From: Ruminococcus sp. UBA3280
GTDB taxonomy: Bacteria > Bacillota > Clostridia > Oscillospirales > Ruminococcaceae
DNA: 17,459 bases
Assembly (NCBI GenBank): GCA_002362175.1
Contig: DETU01000025.1
Span: forward strand, 1 to 17,459
Direction of reading: 5' to 3'
Shown here: positions 7,286 through 15,112 of the stretch, piece after piece
How the letters are laid out: each line of letters begins with the position of its first letter
Position numbering within the stretch: position 1 is the stretch's first letter
Position numbers and translations under genes: made by a program
Notes under the pieces: generated by a model
The model's input: the letters and a program-made list of their open reading frames with translations, nothing else
Databases searched by the model: none
Told to the model about the DNA's origin: nothing

Positions 7286-8368
7286 ATGGAAAACAAAAAA
7301 ACTACCATTGATGCTCTTATGGAAAAGGGCAAGGCAACAGGAAAACTTACAACAAAGGAAATCACAGACGCTCTTGAAGAACTTGATTTTGACGTTGACC
7401 AACTTAATACTTTCTATGATACCTGCGAAAACCTCAACATCGAAATTGTAGAAGATATGAATGTTGATGCAGACCTGAAAATAGGTATGGACTCAAACAT
7501 AACGGACGATTTGGAAATGGCTCTTTCAACCGAGGGTATTGCAATTGACGACCCCGTTAAAATCTACCTTAAAGAAATCGGACGTGTCCCGCTTCTCACT
7601 ACAGAAGAAGAAATAGAACTTGCCCAGCGAATGAACAAGGGTGACCCCTACGCAAAGAAAAGACTTTCAGAAGCCAATCTGCGTCTTGTTGTTTCAATTG
7701 CAAAGAAATATGTCGGCAGGGGTATGCAGTTCCTTGACCTTATTCAAGAGGGAAATCTTGGTCTTATAAAAGCCGTTGAAAAGTTCGATTATACAAAGGG
7801 CTTTAAATTTTCAACATATGCTACATGGTGGATTAGACAGGCAATAACCCGTGCCATTGCCGACCAGGCAAGAACTATCAGAATACCTGTTCATATGGTT
7901 GAGACAATTACAAAAGTCAAGAAAGTTTCAAGCCAGCTCCTCCACGAAAACGGTCATGACCCCAGTCCCGAAGAAATAGCCATGAAACTTAATATGCCCG
8001 TTGACAAAGTACGTGAAATAATGCGTGTTGCACAAGACCCCGTTTCTCTTGAAACACCTATAGGTGAGGAGGAGGACAGCCATCTCGGTGACTTTATTCC
8101 CGACGACGACGCACCTGCTCCTGCGGAAGCCGCTTCCCATACCCTCCTCAAAGAACAGCTTAATGAAGTTCTTGCAACCCTTACTGACCGTGAAGCAAAA
8201 GTCCTCAAGCTCCGTTTTGGTCTTGACGACGGAAAATCACGCACCCTCGAAGAAGTGGGACAGCGTTTTGATGTAACCCGTGAACGTATAAGACAGATTG
8301 AAGCAAAGGCTCTAAGAAAACTCCGTCACCCCAGCAGAAGTAAAAAAGTCAAGGACTTCCTTGACTGA
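7286..8368 (+). CDS. rpoD: Primary RNA polymerase sigma factor (sigma-A/RpoD)
   Basis: This housekeeping sigma factor directs RNA polymerase to promoters of the TTGACA/TATAAT type found in this window. The 360-aa protein has region 1.1 at about residues 5-58 and region 1.2 from about 71. Region 2 follows, with the core-binding 'DLIQEGNLGL' and 'KAVEKFD' and the -10-melting 'STYATWWIRQ' (W181, W182). Region 3 runs from about 208, and region 4 has the -35-binding helix-turn-helix at about 319-346 ('TLEEVGQRFDVTRERIRQIE'). There is no long insert between 1.2 and 2, as is typical of Firmicutes. AGGAGGT (7272-7278) lies 7 nt before the start. It is the last gene of the yigZ-dgt-dnaG-sigma-like cluster and is followed by a strong terminator. 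The 67-nt gap before it holds no convincing promoter. Confidence 0.98.
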   Translation: MENKKTTIDALMEKGKATGKLTTKEITDALEELDFDVDQLNTFYDTCENLNIEIVEDMNVDADLKIGMDSNITDDLEMALSTEGIAIDDPVKIYLKEIGRVPLLTTEEEIELAQRMNKGDPYAKKRLSEANLRLVVSIAKKYVGRGMQFLDLIQEGNLGLIKAVEKFDYTKGFKFSTYATWWIRQAITRAIADQARTIRIPVHMVETITKVKKVSSQLLHENGHDPSPEEIAMKLNMPVDKVREIMRVAQDPVSLETPIGEEEDSHLGDFIPDDDAPAPAEAASHTLLKEQLNEVLATLTDREAKVLKLRFGLDDGKSRTLEEVGQRFDVTRERIRQIEAKALRKLRHPSRSKKVKDFLD

Positions 8369-8380
8369 AATTCTACATAC

Positions 8381-8407
8381 AGCCGTCCTTAATCGGACGG
8401 CTTTTTT
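8381..8407 (+). terminator. Rho-independent terminator after rpoD
   Basis: An 8-bp perfect stem, AGCCGTCC (8381-8388) with GGACGGCT (8395-8402), has a 6-nt loop and is followed by a T6 tract. It closes the macromolecular-synthesis cluster. Confidence 0.92.
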
Positions 8408-8426
8408 CACTTTTACATAATTTTCA

Positions 8427-8455
8427 TTGACTTTTTCCGTATTATGATGTATAAT
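8427..8455 (+). promoter_or_regulatory. Sigma-A promoter of the EAL-ychF-tcdA unit
   Basis: TTGACT (8427-8432) and TATAAT (8450-8455) are separated by exactly 17 nt. Transcription should start near 8462, giving a leader of about 105 nt. No other promoter is apparent before ychF or tcdA, so it may drive all three genes. Confidence 0.88.
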
Positions 8456-8484
8456 AAAACAAATGTATCGTTTAAATAAAATTT

Positions 8485-8513
8485 GGTAATCTGCATACCG
8501 TAAATGCAGAACC
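8485..8513 (+). promoter_or_regulatory. Bulged hairpin in the leader of the EAL protein gene
   Basis: TCTGCAT (8490-8496) pairs perfectly with ATGCAGA (8504-8510) around a 7-nt loop. Below an AA bulge (8488-8489), GGT (8485-8487) pairs with ACC (8511-8513). There is no T tract after it, so it is not a terminator. It could be an RNA-binding or stability element. I see no match to the conserved parts of the c-di-GMP riboswitches. Confidence 0.4.
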
Positions 8514-8566
8514 GCATATTTATGATTTTAAACCTGTCTGCAAAAATATGCTGAAACGGAGAGTTT

Positions 8567-11299
8567 ATGAGTATTTTTAACCTTGAAAAGAATCCTCCGT
8601 CATTAAGTCGTGACTGGAGGATTTTTCAGCAGTTTATGGGGAATATCGGGGCTTTTACGTATATATCGAAACACAAAACGGCTTATCTTGACCCCGAAGC
8701 CCGTCATATGCTTTCATGCAAAAGTGAAAAGCTGAATGAATTTGAATTTTTTAACCTGCTTGAAAAAATTTCAAAGAATCCTGTTGAAAATCAGAAACAC
8801 ATCTACAGATTTACCGCAAATAATACAACAAAATTCATAAAAATGAACATCTATGAAAACAGCGACGAATGGCTTGGATTTGTTCAGGATTTCACACGTC
8901 AGATTTCCGAACAGAAAAACAGCGGATTCATTGAAAACGACCCTGTTACACGCCTTCCGTCATATGCATCATTTTCACAGAAAATAAAAAAGATTATGCC
9001 CGAAACGACAAACTGCTGTCTTGCCGCAATATACATAAACGGTATAGAGAAACTCGGTTCTTTCCTTACCGTTGACAATACAAATAACTGTATAACTTCT
9101 GTTGCCGAAGTTCTGAAAAGCTTTGCGAGTGAGGATATAATAATAGGTTCAAAATCAAATTATGAAATATGTGCATTTTTCCGTGACTGCGACAAAATGA
9201 AAGTCTACAATCTGCTGAACAGTATGGACGAAGCTGTTCAGAACTGTGTGCTTACTGACGATTTCGGTGAAATAATTGATATTTCCGACAAAAGCACCCT
9301 GAGCCTTTCAATCGGCTGTGCATCATTTCCCGAAGAAGCCTCCGATTTCAATATGCTTGTAAATTATTCGGAGTTTGCACTGTATGAAGCACGTACGGAC
9401 AAGCGTCACGTTATAAACTGGTTTTCGGAAGAAAATTATATGCGTGAAAAAGATTCATACAGAAATGCACAGATTTTTTCGGGTATAATAAGAAATAATC
9501 TTCTTACATATTATCTTCAGCCAATCGTTGAAACGCATACGGGTGAAATAATTGCGTATGAGGCTCTTATGAGAACTACAGGAGATGCAAGAATGTCCCC
9601 GAAAAATATACTCCGTACAGCAGAGGAGCAAAACAATCTTTATTCCATTGAAAAAATGACTTTCTTCAATACCCTCAGACTTATAAGTGAAAATCAACAG
9701 GTTTTCAGAGACAGAAAGCTTTTCATAAACTGTATACCGTCCGATATTCTTACAGATGAGGACTTCAACGAACTCTATCTCACTTACGGTGAACTTCTTG
9801 AAAAAACAGTTATTGAAATCGTTGAGGAAAGTTCAGCAACACGGAAAGGTATTGAAACTATAAAAAAACGCTGTGGTTTCTCACACGCCCAGCTTGCTAT
9901 TGACGACTACGGCACAGGTTATTCAAACAGTTCAAATCTTCTGCGTTACTCCCCCGACTACATAAAAATAGACCGTTCACTGATAAGCGATATTCACAAC
10001 GACCTCAAAAAACAACAGCTTGTGACGCAGATTATAGAATTTTGTCATGATAATAAATTAAAGTCAATTGCTGAATGTGTCGAAACGGTTCAGGAACTGA
10101 AAACGGTCATCAGGCTCGGTGTTGATTTGGTACAGGGTTATTATATTTCAAAACCCAAACCGCTGTTTCTAAACAATATTTCAGCAGAAGTAAAAGACGT
10201 AATAATCAAAACAAATCTTGAATCACGTCCCGAAGGTGCAAAGAAAATTTACAACGCACAGAACGACACGGAAATTGACCTGCTGAAACTTGCACTTGAA
10301 AAATATACGGATATACACATATATCAAAGCAGACTCACTATAATCGGTGACCCTGAAAAACAGATTAAAATGAATATATCCGTCATGGACAATCACAGCT
10401 GTGACCTTACACTGAAAAATGTAAATATTATAAGCGGAAACGGCAAGCCCACCATATCAGTAGGAGAATATGCAAGGCTTTGCATGAACGTTGTAAAAAC
10501 AAACAAACTCGGCTATTCGGGAATTTATGTTCCTATGGGTTCACAGTTTGAACTTACAGGCAAGGGAAATCTTATAATTGACTGTCAGGCTTCCGAGGGT
10601 ATAGGAATAGGCAATGACTATGACCACGGATACGGCGATATAAAAATAGATATGTCGGGAACTCTTGAAATCACTTCAAACGGAGTTGATATTCTCTGTA
10701 TAGGAGGAGGTTACAATGACGACGACTCTGAAATCAATCTGATGTCGGGAAAAATAAGAATATGTATGTATTCGCACAACGGTCTTGCAATAGGAAGTTT
10801 CAACGGCGATTCAAATATTAATATATCAGAAAAGTGTGATATAAATATAGCCTGTTCAGGAATAAGGATAGCCGGAATAGGAAGTTTCAGGGGAATAACT
10901 TCTGTAACCTCGTCCGCAGATATATCGGTATCATGCACAGGTGCGAATGCTGTCGGAATAGGCGTACTTGATGACGGCGACGGTAGTGTTGTGATAAAAG
11001 GCGGAAAAATTTCAATGAAAATGCGTTCTGCAAATCACACCTGCATAGGTGCCGTACAGGGTAATATAAATACAAAAATCAAAAATTCTGAAATAATTAT
11101 AGATTCCGAGGGCGATGAAGTAACAGGCATTGGAACTGTACACGGTGAAGGAAATGTAATTATTTCTGATTCCGATATATCCATGAAAATACTTGCAGGA
11201 AGTCCGCAGGACATAGGCACGGGAAACTGTGAACTGCAAATTATAAACTCGTCTGTAAGCTCGCTTGTAAACAACAAGCGGATTACTCATAAAAATTAA
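8567..11299 (+). CDS. Cytoplasmic EAL-domain c-di-GMP phosphodiesterase with degenerate GGDEF and beta-helix-like C-terminal repeats
   Basis: The 910-aa protein should hydrolyse the second messenger c-di-GMP. Residues 1-115 look PAS-like, ending 'GFVQDFTRQI'. A GGDEF domain follows (about 125-290) but its signature is degenerate: 'SNYEI' at 197-201 stands where GGDEF should be, so it cannot be a cyclase. The EAL domain (about 303-535) looks catalytically intact, with E332 in EAL, N388, E420, D446-D447 in 'DDYGTGYS', K467, E503 in 'AECVET' and Q523 in 'VQGYY'. Residues about 590-890 are a beta-rich tail with eight 'IG' turns (I681, 712, 742, 771, 798, 827, 855, 883), like right-handed beta-helix carbohydrate-binding repeats. 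No signal peptide or membrane segment is visible, so the whole protein should be cytoplasmic. GGAGAG (8558-8563) lies close to the start. ychF follows after 28 nt without a terminator. Confidence 0.88.
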   Translation: MSIFNLEKNPPSLSRDWRIFQQFMGNIGAFTYISKHKTAYLDPEARHMLSCKSEKLNEFEFFNLLEKISKNPVENQKHIYRFTANNTTKFIKMNIYENSDEWLGFVQDFTRQISEQKNSGFIENDPVTRLPSYASFSQKIKKIMPETTNCCLAAIYINGIEKLGSFLTVDNTNNCITSVAEVLKSFASEDIIIGSKSNYEICAFFRDCDKMKVYNLLNSMDEAVQNCVLTDDFGEIIDISDKSTLSLSIGCASFPEEASDFNMLVNYSEFALYEARTDKRHVINWFSEENYMREKDSYRNAQIFSGIIRNNLLTYYLQPIVETHTGEIIAYEALMRTTGDARMSPKNILRTAEEQNNLYSIEKMTFFNTLRLISENQQVFRDRKLFINCIPSDILTDEDFNELYLTYGELLEKTVIEIVEESSATRKGIETIKKRCGFSHAQLAIDDYGTGYSNSSNLLRYSPDYIKIDRSLISDIHNDLKKQQLVTQIIEFCHDNKLKSIAECVETVQELKTVIRLGVDLVQGYYISKPKPLFLNNISAEVKDVIIKTNLESRPEGAKKIYNAQNDTEIDLLKLALEKYTDIHIYQSRLTIIGDPEKQIKMNISVMDNHSCDLTLKNVNIISGNGKPTISVGEYARLCMNVVKTNKLGYSGIYVPMGSQFELTGKGNLIIDCQASEGIGIGNDYDHGYGDIKIDMSGTLEITSNGVDILCIGGGYNDDDSEINLMSGKIRICMYSHNGLAIGSFNGDSNINISEKCDINIACSGIRIAGIGSFRGITSVTSSADISVSCTGANAVGIGVLDDGDGSVVIKGGKISMKMRSANHTCIGAVQGNINTKIKNSEIIIDSEGDEVTGIGTVHGEGNVIISDSDISMKILAGSPQDIGTGNCELQIINSSVSSLVNNKRITHKN
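10559..11236 (+). repeat. Region encoding eight beta-helix-like repeats of about 29 residues
   Basis: Residues 665-890 contain eight turns, each with an Ile-Gly (G/A/C-I-G) corner followed by a glycine- or aspartate-rich loop and alternating hydrophobic strands. The spacing between Ile positions is 31, 30, 29, 27, 29, 28 and 28. The DNA copies are diverged, so this is an old protein-level repeat. Confidence 0.75.
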
Positions 11300-11327
11300 A
11301 TCAATTACGAAAGGACTTTTTAAAAAT

Positions 11328-12422
11328 ATGAAGCTTGGTATGGTTGGTCTGCCCAACGTGGGCAAAAGTACTCTCTTTAACGCACTCACAAACGCAGGTG
11401 CGGAATCGGCAAATTATCCGTTCTGCACTATCGACAAGAATGTAGGTATTGTTTCTGTGCCTGACGAACGTCTTGACAAACTCGCCGAAATGTACGACCC
11501 CGACAAATTCACACCCGCAACCCTTGAATTTGTTGACATTGCAGGACTTGTAAAAGGTGCGTCAAAGGGTGAGGGTCTGGGAAACAAATTCCTTGCCGAT
11601 ATACGTGAAGTTGACGCTATAGTTCATGTTGTAAGATGCTTTGAGGACACCAATATTATTCACGTTGATGGCAATATAAATCCTCTCCGTGACATAGAAA
11701 CAATAAATCTTGAACTTATTTTCTCAGATATCGAAATGGTCGACAGACGCATTGACCGTGCAAAAAAAGCCGTAAAGGGCGACAAGAAATATCTTGCGGA
11801 AATTGATTTCCTCGAACGCCTTAAAGAACATCTCGAAAACGGAAAATCCGCAAGAGCATTTGATTTCACAGACGATGAGAGAGAACTTATAAAATCAACT
11901 CCCCTGCTCTCCGCCAAACCTGTTATATATGCGGCAAACCTCAGTGAAGATGATTTTATCAACAATATAGAAACAAACGAAAACTATAAAAGTGTATGCA
12001 GTCTTGCCGAATCCGAACGCTCCGCAGTACTGCCGATATGTGCTCAGACGGAAGCAGAGATTTCCGACATGACAGACGAGGAGAAAAAAGAGTTTCTCGC
12101 CGAACTTGGTTTAGAAGTTTCGGGACTTAACAGAATCATCAAAGAGGGTTACTCACTGCTCGGTCTTATTTCATATCTCACAGCAGGAAAGCAGGAGGTA
12201 CGTGCATGGACTATAACAAAAGGCACTAAAGCTCCGCAGGCTGCCGGAAAAATTCACACAGACTTTGAAAAAGGCTTTATCCGTGCGGAAGTCATCTCCT
12301 TTGACGACCTTATGTCATGCGGAACTATGGCTGTTGCAAAAGAAAAAGGTCTTGTTCGTCTTGAGGGAAAAGAATACGTCATGCAGGACGGCGACATAGT
12401 TCTTTTCAGGTTCAACGTATGA
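11328..12422 (+). CDS. ychF: YchF/Ola1-family redox-responsive ATPase
   Basis: This universally conserved P-loop protein of the Obg group binds ribosomes and prefers ATP to GTP; it is linked to stress and oxidative responses. The 364-aa sequence has the usual length. The P loop GLPNVGKST is at 7-15, the G3 motif DIAGL at 70-74, and the non-canonical G4 'NLSE' at 204-207 replaces NKxD, which explains the relaxed nucleotide specificity. A TGS domain covers about 280-363 and ends 'DGDIVLFRFNV'. AAAGGA (11310-11315) lies 12 nt before the ATG. Its stop codon overlaps the tcdA start (ATGA, 12419-12422), so the two genes are translationally coupled. Confidence 0.97.
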   Translation: MKLGMVGLPNVGKSTLFNALTNAGAESANYPFCTIDKNVGIVSVPDERLDKLAEMYDPDKFTPATLEFVDIAGLVKGASKGEGLGNKFLADIREVDAIVHVVRCFEDTNIIHVDGNINPLRDIETINLELIFSDIEMVDRRIDRAKKAVKGDKKYLAEIDFLERLKEHLENGKSARAFDFTDDERELIKSTPLLSAKPVIYAANLSEDDFINNIETNENYKSVCSLAESERSAVLPICAQTEAEISDMTDEEKKEFLAELGLEVSGLNRIIKEGYSLLGLISYLTAGKQEVRAWTITKGTKAPQAAGKIHTDFEKGFIRAEVISFDDLMSCGTMAVAKEKGLVRLEGKEYVMQDGDIVLFRFNV

Positions 12423-13132
12423 TACAGGAGCAGTTTGAAAGAACAAATCTTCTTTTCGGTTCTGAAGCTATGGAAATTCTGAAAAATTCACGTGTTGCTG
12501 TTTTCGGAATAGGTGGTGTCGGCGGACATACTGCGGAAGCTCTTGTGCGTTCAGGAATAGGTGCGATAGACCTCATTGACAATGATAAAGTATGTATCAG
12601 CAATATCAACAGGCAGATTTTTGCCACTTTAAGTACAGTCGGACAACTTAAAACTCAGTCCGCCATGAAACGTCTGCTTGACATAAACCCCGAATGTAAA
12701 ATAAAAGTTCACAATATTTTCTTTATGCCTGAAACGTCCGACATGATTAATTTTTCAAAATATGATTACGTGGTTGACGCAATTGACACGGTAACGGGAA
12801 AAATCGAAATAATAATGCGTTCGGAAAAAGCGGAAGTACCCGTGATAAGTTCAATGGGTGCAGGAAACAAACTCGACCCGACGGCTTTTGAAGTTTCCGA
12901 CATTTATAAAACTTCTGTGTGTCCGCTTGCAAGGACAATGCGTCATGAAATGAAAAAACGTGGAATAAAGAAGCTTAAGGTCGTATATTCAAAGGAACAG
13001 CCATTTATTCCGCCTGAAAGACTTTCAAAATCGGGAAAACGTATTCCTGCATCAAATGCATTTGTACCGTCTGTTGCGGGACTTATAATTGCAGGAGAAG
13101 TAATAAAGGACCTGACAGGTTTGAACCGATAA
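12419..13132 (+). CDS. tcdA: tRNA threonylcarbamoyladenosine dehydratase (E1-like, TcdA/CsdL family)
   Basis: TcdA uses ATP to cyclise t6A at position 37 of ANN-decoding tRNAs to ct6A, which improves decoding. The 237-aa protein is an E1/ThiF-like adenylating enzyme. The nucleotide-binding loop GIGGVG is at 30-35, followed by 'IDNDKVCISNINRQ'. The family stretch 'SSMGAGNKLDPT' and then 'VCPLARTMR' distinguish TcdA from ThiF, MoeB and HesA. The length is close to the 230-270 aa norm. Its ATG overlaps the ychF stop by 4 nt and no good ribosome site precedes it, suggesting re-initiation by ribosomes finishing ychF. Confidence 0.94.
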   Translation: MIQEQFERTNLLFGSEAMEILKNSRVAVFGIGGVGGHTAEALVRSGIGAIDLIDNDKVCISNINRQIFATLSTVGQLKTQSAMKRLLDINPECKIKVHNIFFMPETSDMINFSKYDYVVDAIDTVTGKIEIIMRSEKAEVPVISSMGAGNKLDPTAFEVSDIYKTSVCPLARTMRHEMKKRGIKKLKVVYSKEQPFIPPERLSKSGKRIPASNAFVPSVAGLIIAGEVIKDLTGLNR

Positions 13133-13137
13133 AAAAC

Positions 13138-13162
13138 AAAGGCAGTCACATTGACTGCCTTT
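13138..13162. terminator. Bidirectional terminator between tcdA and the sugar operon
   Basis: GGCAGTCA (13141-13148) and TGACTGCC (13152-13159) form a perfect 8-bp stem with a 3-nt loop. It is extended by AAA/TTT on the flanks, with T-rich tracts on both sides (TTTTCTTTATTT on plus, TTTGTTTTTTAT on minus). It serves the two convergent operons. The stop codon of the minus-strand gene lies inside the stem. Confidence 0.9.
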
Positions 13163-14288
13163 TCTTTATTTCAGCATATGCCATAAGATATGGGGCAATG
13201 CCCTTTGCGTCGTTTTCGACAACCCTTTCACCTAAATAATATCTTTCAGAACCGTCACGCCGAGTATTTCCGCCAAGTCCCGCAACAAGACATATATTTT
13301 TCAATATGGGAATATCATCATAAACTATATATTTCTCCGTAACTGAATTAAAAGCTTTAAGTCCTGCACCGAGAATATCGTTTCCAGAAATACCGAGATT
13401 TGCCGACTTTACCGCTGAATAGGCAAAAAGAAGGGTACCGCTTGTTTCAGTATAATTACCCGACACATGAGGTTTTATCGGAAGCTGACAAAGTGTGCCG
13501 TCGGGATTAACACAGACGGAAAGAGAATAAAGAAGTCCGCAAAGCATATCGGCACAAAGAGTGTAAAGCTTTTCATTTGCGTGAACTATTCCGCATAAAT
13601 CCGCAAGTCCTGCACAGAACCACCCCACAGACCTCAGCCATATTTCAGAAGAAAGACCTGTTTCAGAATCTGCCCAGTACTGAGAATGTGTCTCATCATA
13701 ACCGTGAAAATAAAGACCCGTTTTTTCGTCACACATAATTCTGCGGACATTTTCAAGTTGTGAATATATATCATCATAAACTGAAAAATCTCCCGAAAAT
13801 TCCGCATATTCAGCCATAAACGGCAGTGCCATATAAATGCCGTCAAGCCATATCTGATACGGATAAATTGCCTTGTGCCAGAAATTTCCGTTTTCAAGTC
13901 TCGGCTGACTTTCAATCTGTGAATTTATTTTTTCAAGTGTGTGACGATATTTTTCACAGCCTGTTTTACGGAAAAGATAAAGAAGATTTTTTCCGCCGTT
14001 CACGTTGTCAAGATTGAAGTCACTTACGTTCATAGTGGGAATAGTTCCGTCTGTTCCTATATAGAAGTCTGTAAAATTTACGGCATAGTCAAGAAGTTTC
14101 GGATTTCCTGTAATTTCGTAAAGCATTATAACAGCTTTAATTATACAGTTGTCTATATAATTCCATTTCGGTTTTTTGCGAAAAACAAAATTTTCCCTGT
14201 TCCACATGGGGAACGCAGGTTCAGACGGCAGAATAATATTATTTATGTATGATTCAGTAATTTTGTCAGCAAGAATATTTGATTTCAT
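13146..14288 (-). CDS. GH105 unsaturated glycuronyl/rhamnogalacturonyl hydrolase (YteR/YesR-like)
   Basis: GH105 enzymes hydrate and release the unsaturated uronic acid left at the non-reducing end by pectin lyases, usually inside the cell. The 380-aa protein has no signal peptide, matching an intracellular role after import. Family landmarks are 'DNVNGGKNLL' near 94-103, 'FWHKAIYPYQIWLDGIYMA' (about 136-154) with D149 as the likely catalytic acid, 'HGYDE', 'WADSETGLSSEIWLRSVGW' (205-223), 'TETSGT' and the C-terminal 'VVENDAKGIAPYLMA'. The ATG shares one nt with the permease stop (TGATG), and GGGAGGT (14297-14303) precedes it. Rhamnogalacturonan is the likeliest source, but GH88-type or other unsaturated uronides are possible. 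Its last codons and stop run into the shared terminator hairpin. Confidence 0.9.
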   Translation of the reverse strand: MKSNILADKITESYINNIILPSEPAFPMWNRENFVFRKKPKWNYIDNCIIKAVIMLYEITGNPKLLDYAVNFTDFYIGTDGTIPTMNVSDFNLDNVNGGKNLLYLFRKTGCEKYRHTLEKINSQIESQPRLENGNFWHKAIYPYQIWLDGIYMALPFMAEYAEFSGDFSVYDDIYSQLENVRRIMCDEKTGLYFHGYDETHSQYWADSETGLSSEIWLRSVGWFCAGLADLCGIVHANEKLYTLCADMLCGLLYSLSVCVNPDGTLCQLPIKPHVSGNYTETSGTLLFAYSAVKSANLGISGNDILGAGLKAFNSVTEKYIVYDDIPILKNICLVAGLGGNTRRDGSERYYLGERVVENDAKGIAPYLMAYAEIKKRQSM

Positions 14289-15112
14289 CAGGAAAGACCT
14301 CCCGCAGTAATACCGCTTATAAATTTTTTCTGTGCAACAGCAAAAACCGCAACCGAAGGTATCAGTCCGATTACTGACATTGCTATTACCTTACATTCCT
14401 CATAGCCTTGACCCGTACTGTCCACAGACGTTCGCAAGGCAAGGGAAAGGGTATATTTTTCAGTTGAATTAATGAAAATAAGTGGATTTAAAAAATCGTT
14501 CATAGTCCACAGGAAATTGAAAACCACAACAGAAATCACCGCCGGCTTTATGCATGGCAGAAGAACATAAAAAAGTGTTCTGAAAGTTCCGCACCCGTCA
14601 ATACGTGCAGCCTCATCAAGTTCTTTCGGAAGTCCCTTAAAAAATTGTATCAGCATGAATACGAACATTCCCTCACAAGCAAAAAGCGACGGCACGGTAA
14701 GAGGAATATAGCTGTCAAGAAAACCGAGTTTTCCCCACAACATATACATAGGCATAACGGTTACAATCGCAGGCATGAACATTCCTCCCATAAGCATGGC
14801 AAAAAAGAACTTTTTAAAAGGAAAGTCAAACCGTGCAAAACCGTATGCAACCAGTACGGAAGATGTAACGGCAAAGACGGTTTTCGGAACAATAACCACA
14901 AACGTATTCAGAAAATAATGACCCATACTGTAACCTGTGTTTGTTTTCCATGCATTCACATAAACTTTAAAATCAAGCTTTTCGGGTATGAACCATACAG
15001 AACCGTATATTTCACGGTTAGACTTGAAAGAAGCTCCGACAAGCCACAGCAACGGATAAAGCATTATCAGTGCAATTACCGTAAGAATAATATAAACGGA
15101 AATTTTTTTCAT
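14288..15112 (-). CDS. Sugar ABC transporter permease (MalG/AraQ type)
   Basis: This inner-membrane half of a carbohydrate importer of the CUT1 family has 274 aa, the usual size. About six hydrophobic segments are visible (near 5-26, 69-90, 103-125, 135-157, 187-208, 241-263). The cytoplasmic EAA loop that docks the ATPase is at about 167-186 ('EAARIDGCGTFRTLFYVLLP'). The start ATG overlaps the upstream permease stop by 4 nt, and AAAGGA (15118-15123) precedes it. It pairs with the MalF-type permease upstream. The neighbouring GH105 gene suggests a substrate of unsaturated pectin oligosaccharides. Confidence 0.94.
   Translation of the reverse strand: MKKISVYIILTVIALIMLYPLLWLVGASFKSNREIYGSVWFIPEKLDFKVYVNAWKTNTGYSMGHYFLNTFVVIVPKTVFAVTSSVLVAYGFARFDFPFKKFFFAMLMGGMFMPAIVTVMPMYMLWGKLGFLDSYIPLTVPSLFACEGMFVFMLIQFFKGLPKELDEAARIDGCGTFRTLFYVLLPCIKPAVISVVVFNFLWTMNDFLNPLIFINSTEKYTLSLALRTSVDSTGQGYEECKVIAMSVIGLIPSVAVFAVAQKKFISGITAGGLS

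Noticed and set aside
8462..8566. c-di-GMP riboswitch in front of the EAL gene
   Set aside because: The leader lacks the conserved GEMM-type sequence elements and has only one simple bulged hairpin.
11012..11389. 125-aa minus-strand frame across the end of the EAL gene and start of ychF
   Set aside because: It is the antisense shadow of two well-supported genes, with no start signal or recognisable domain.
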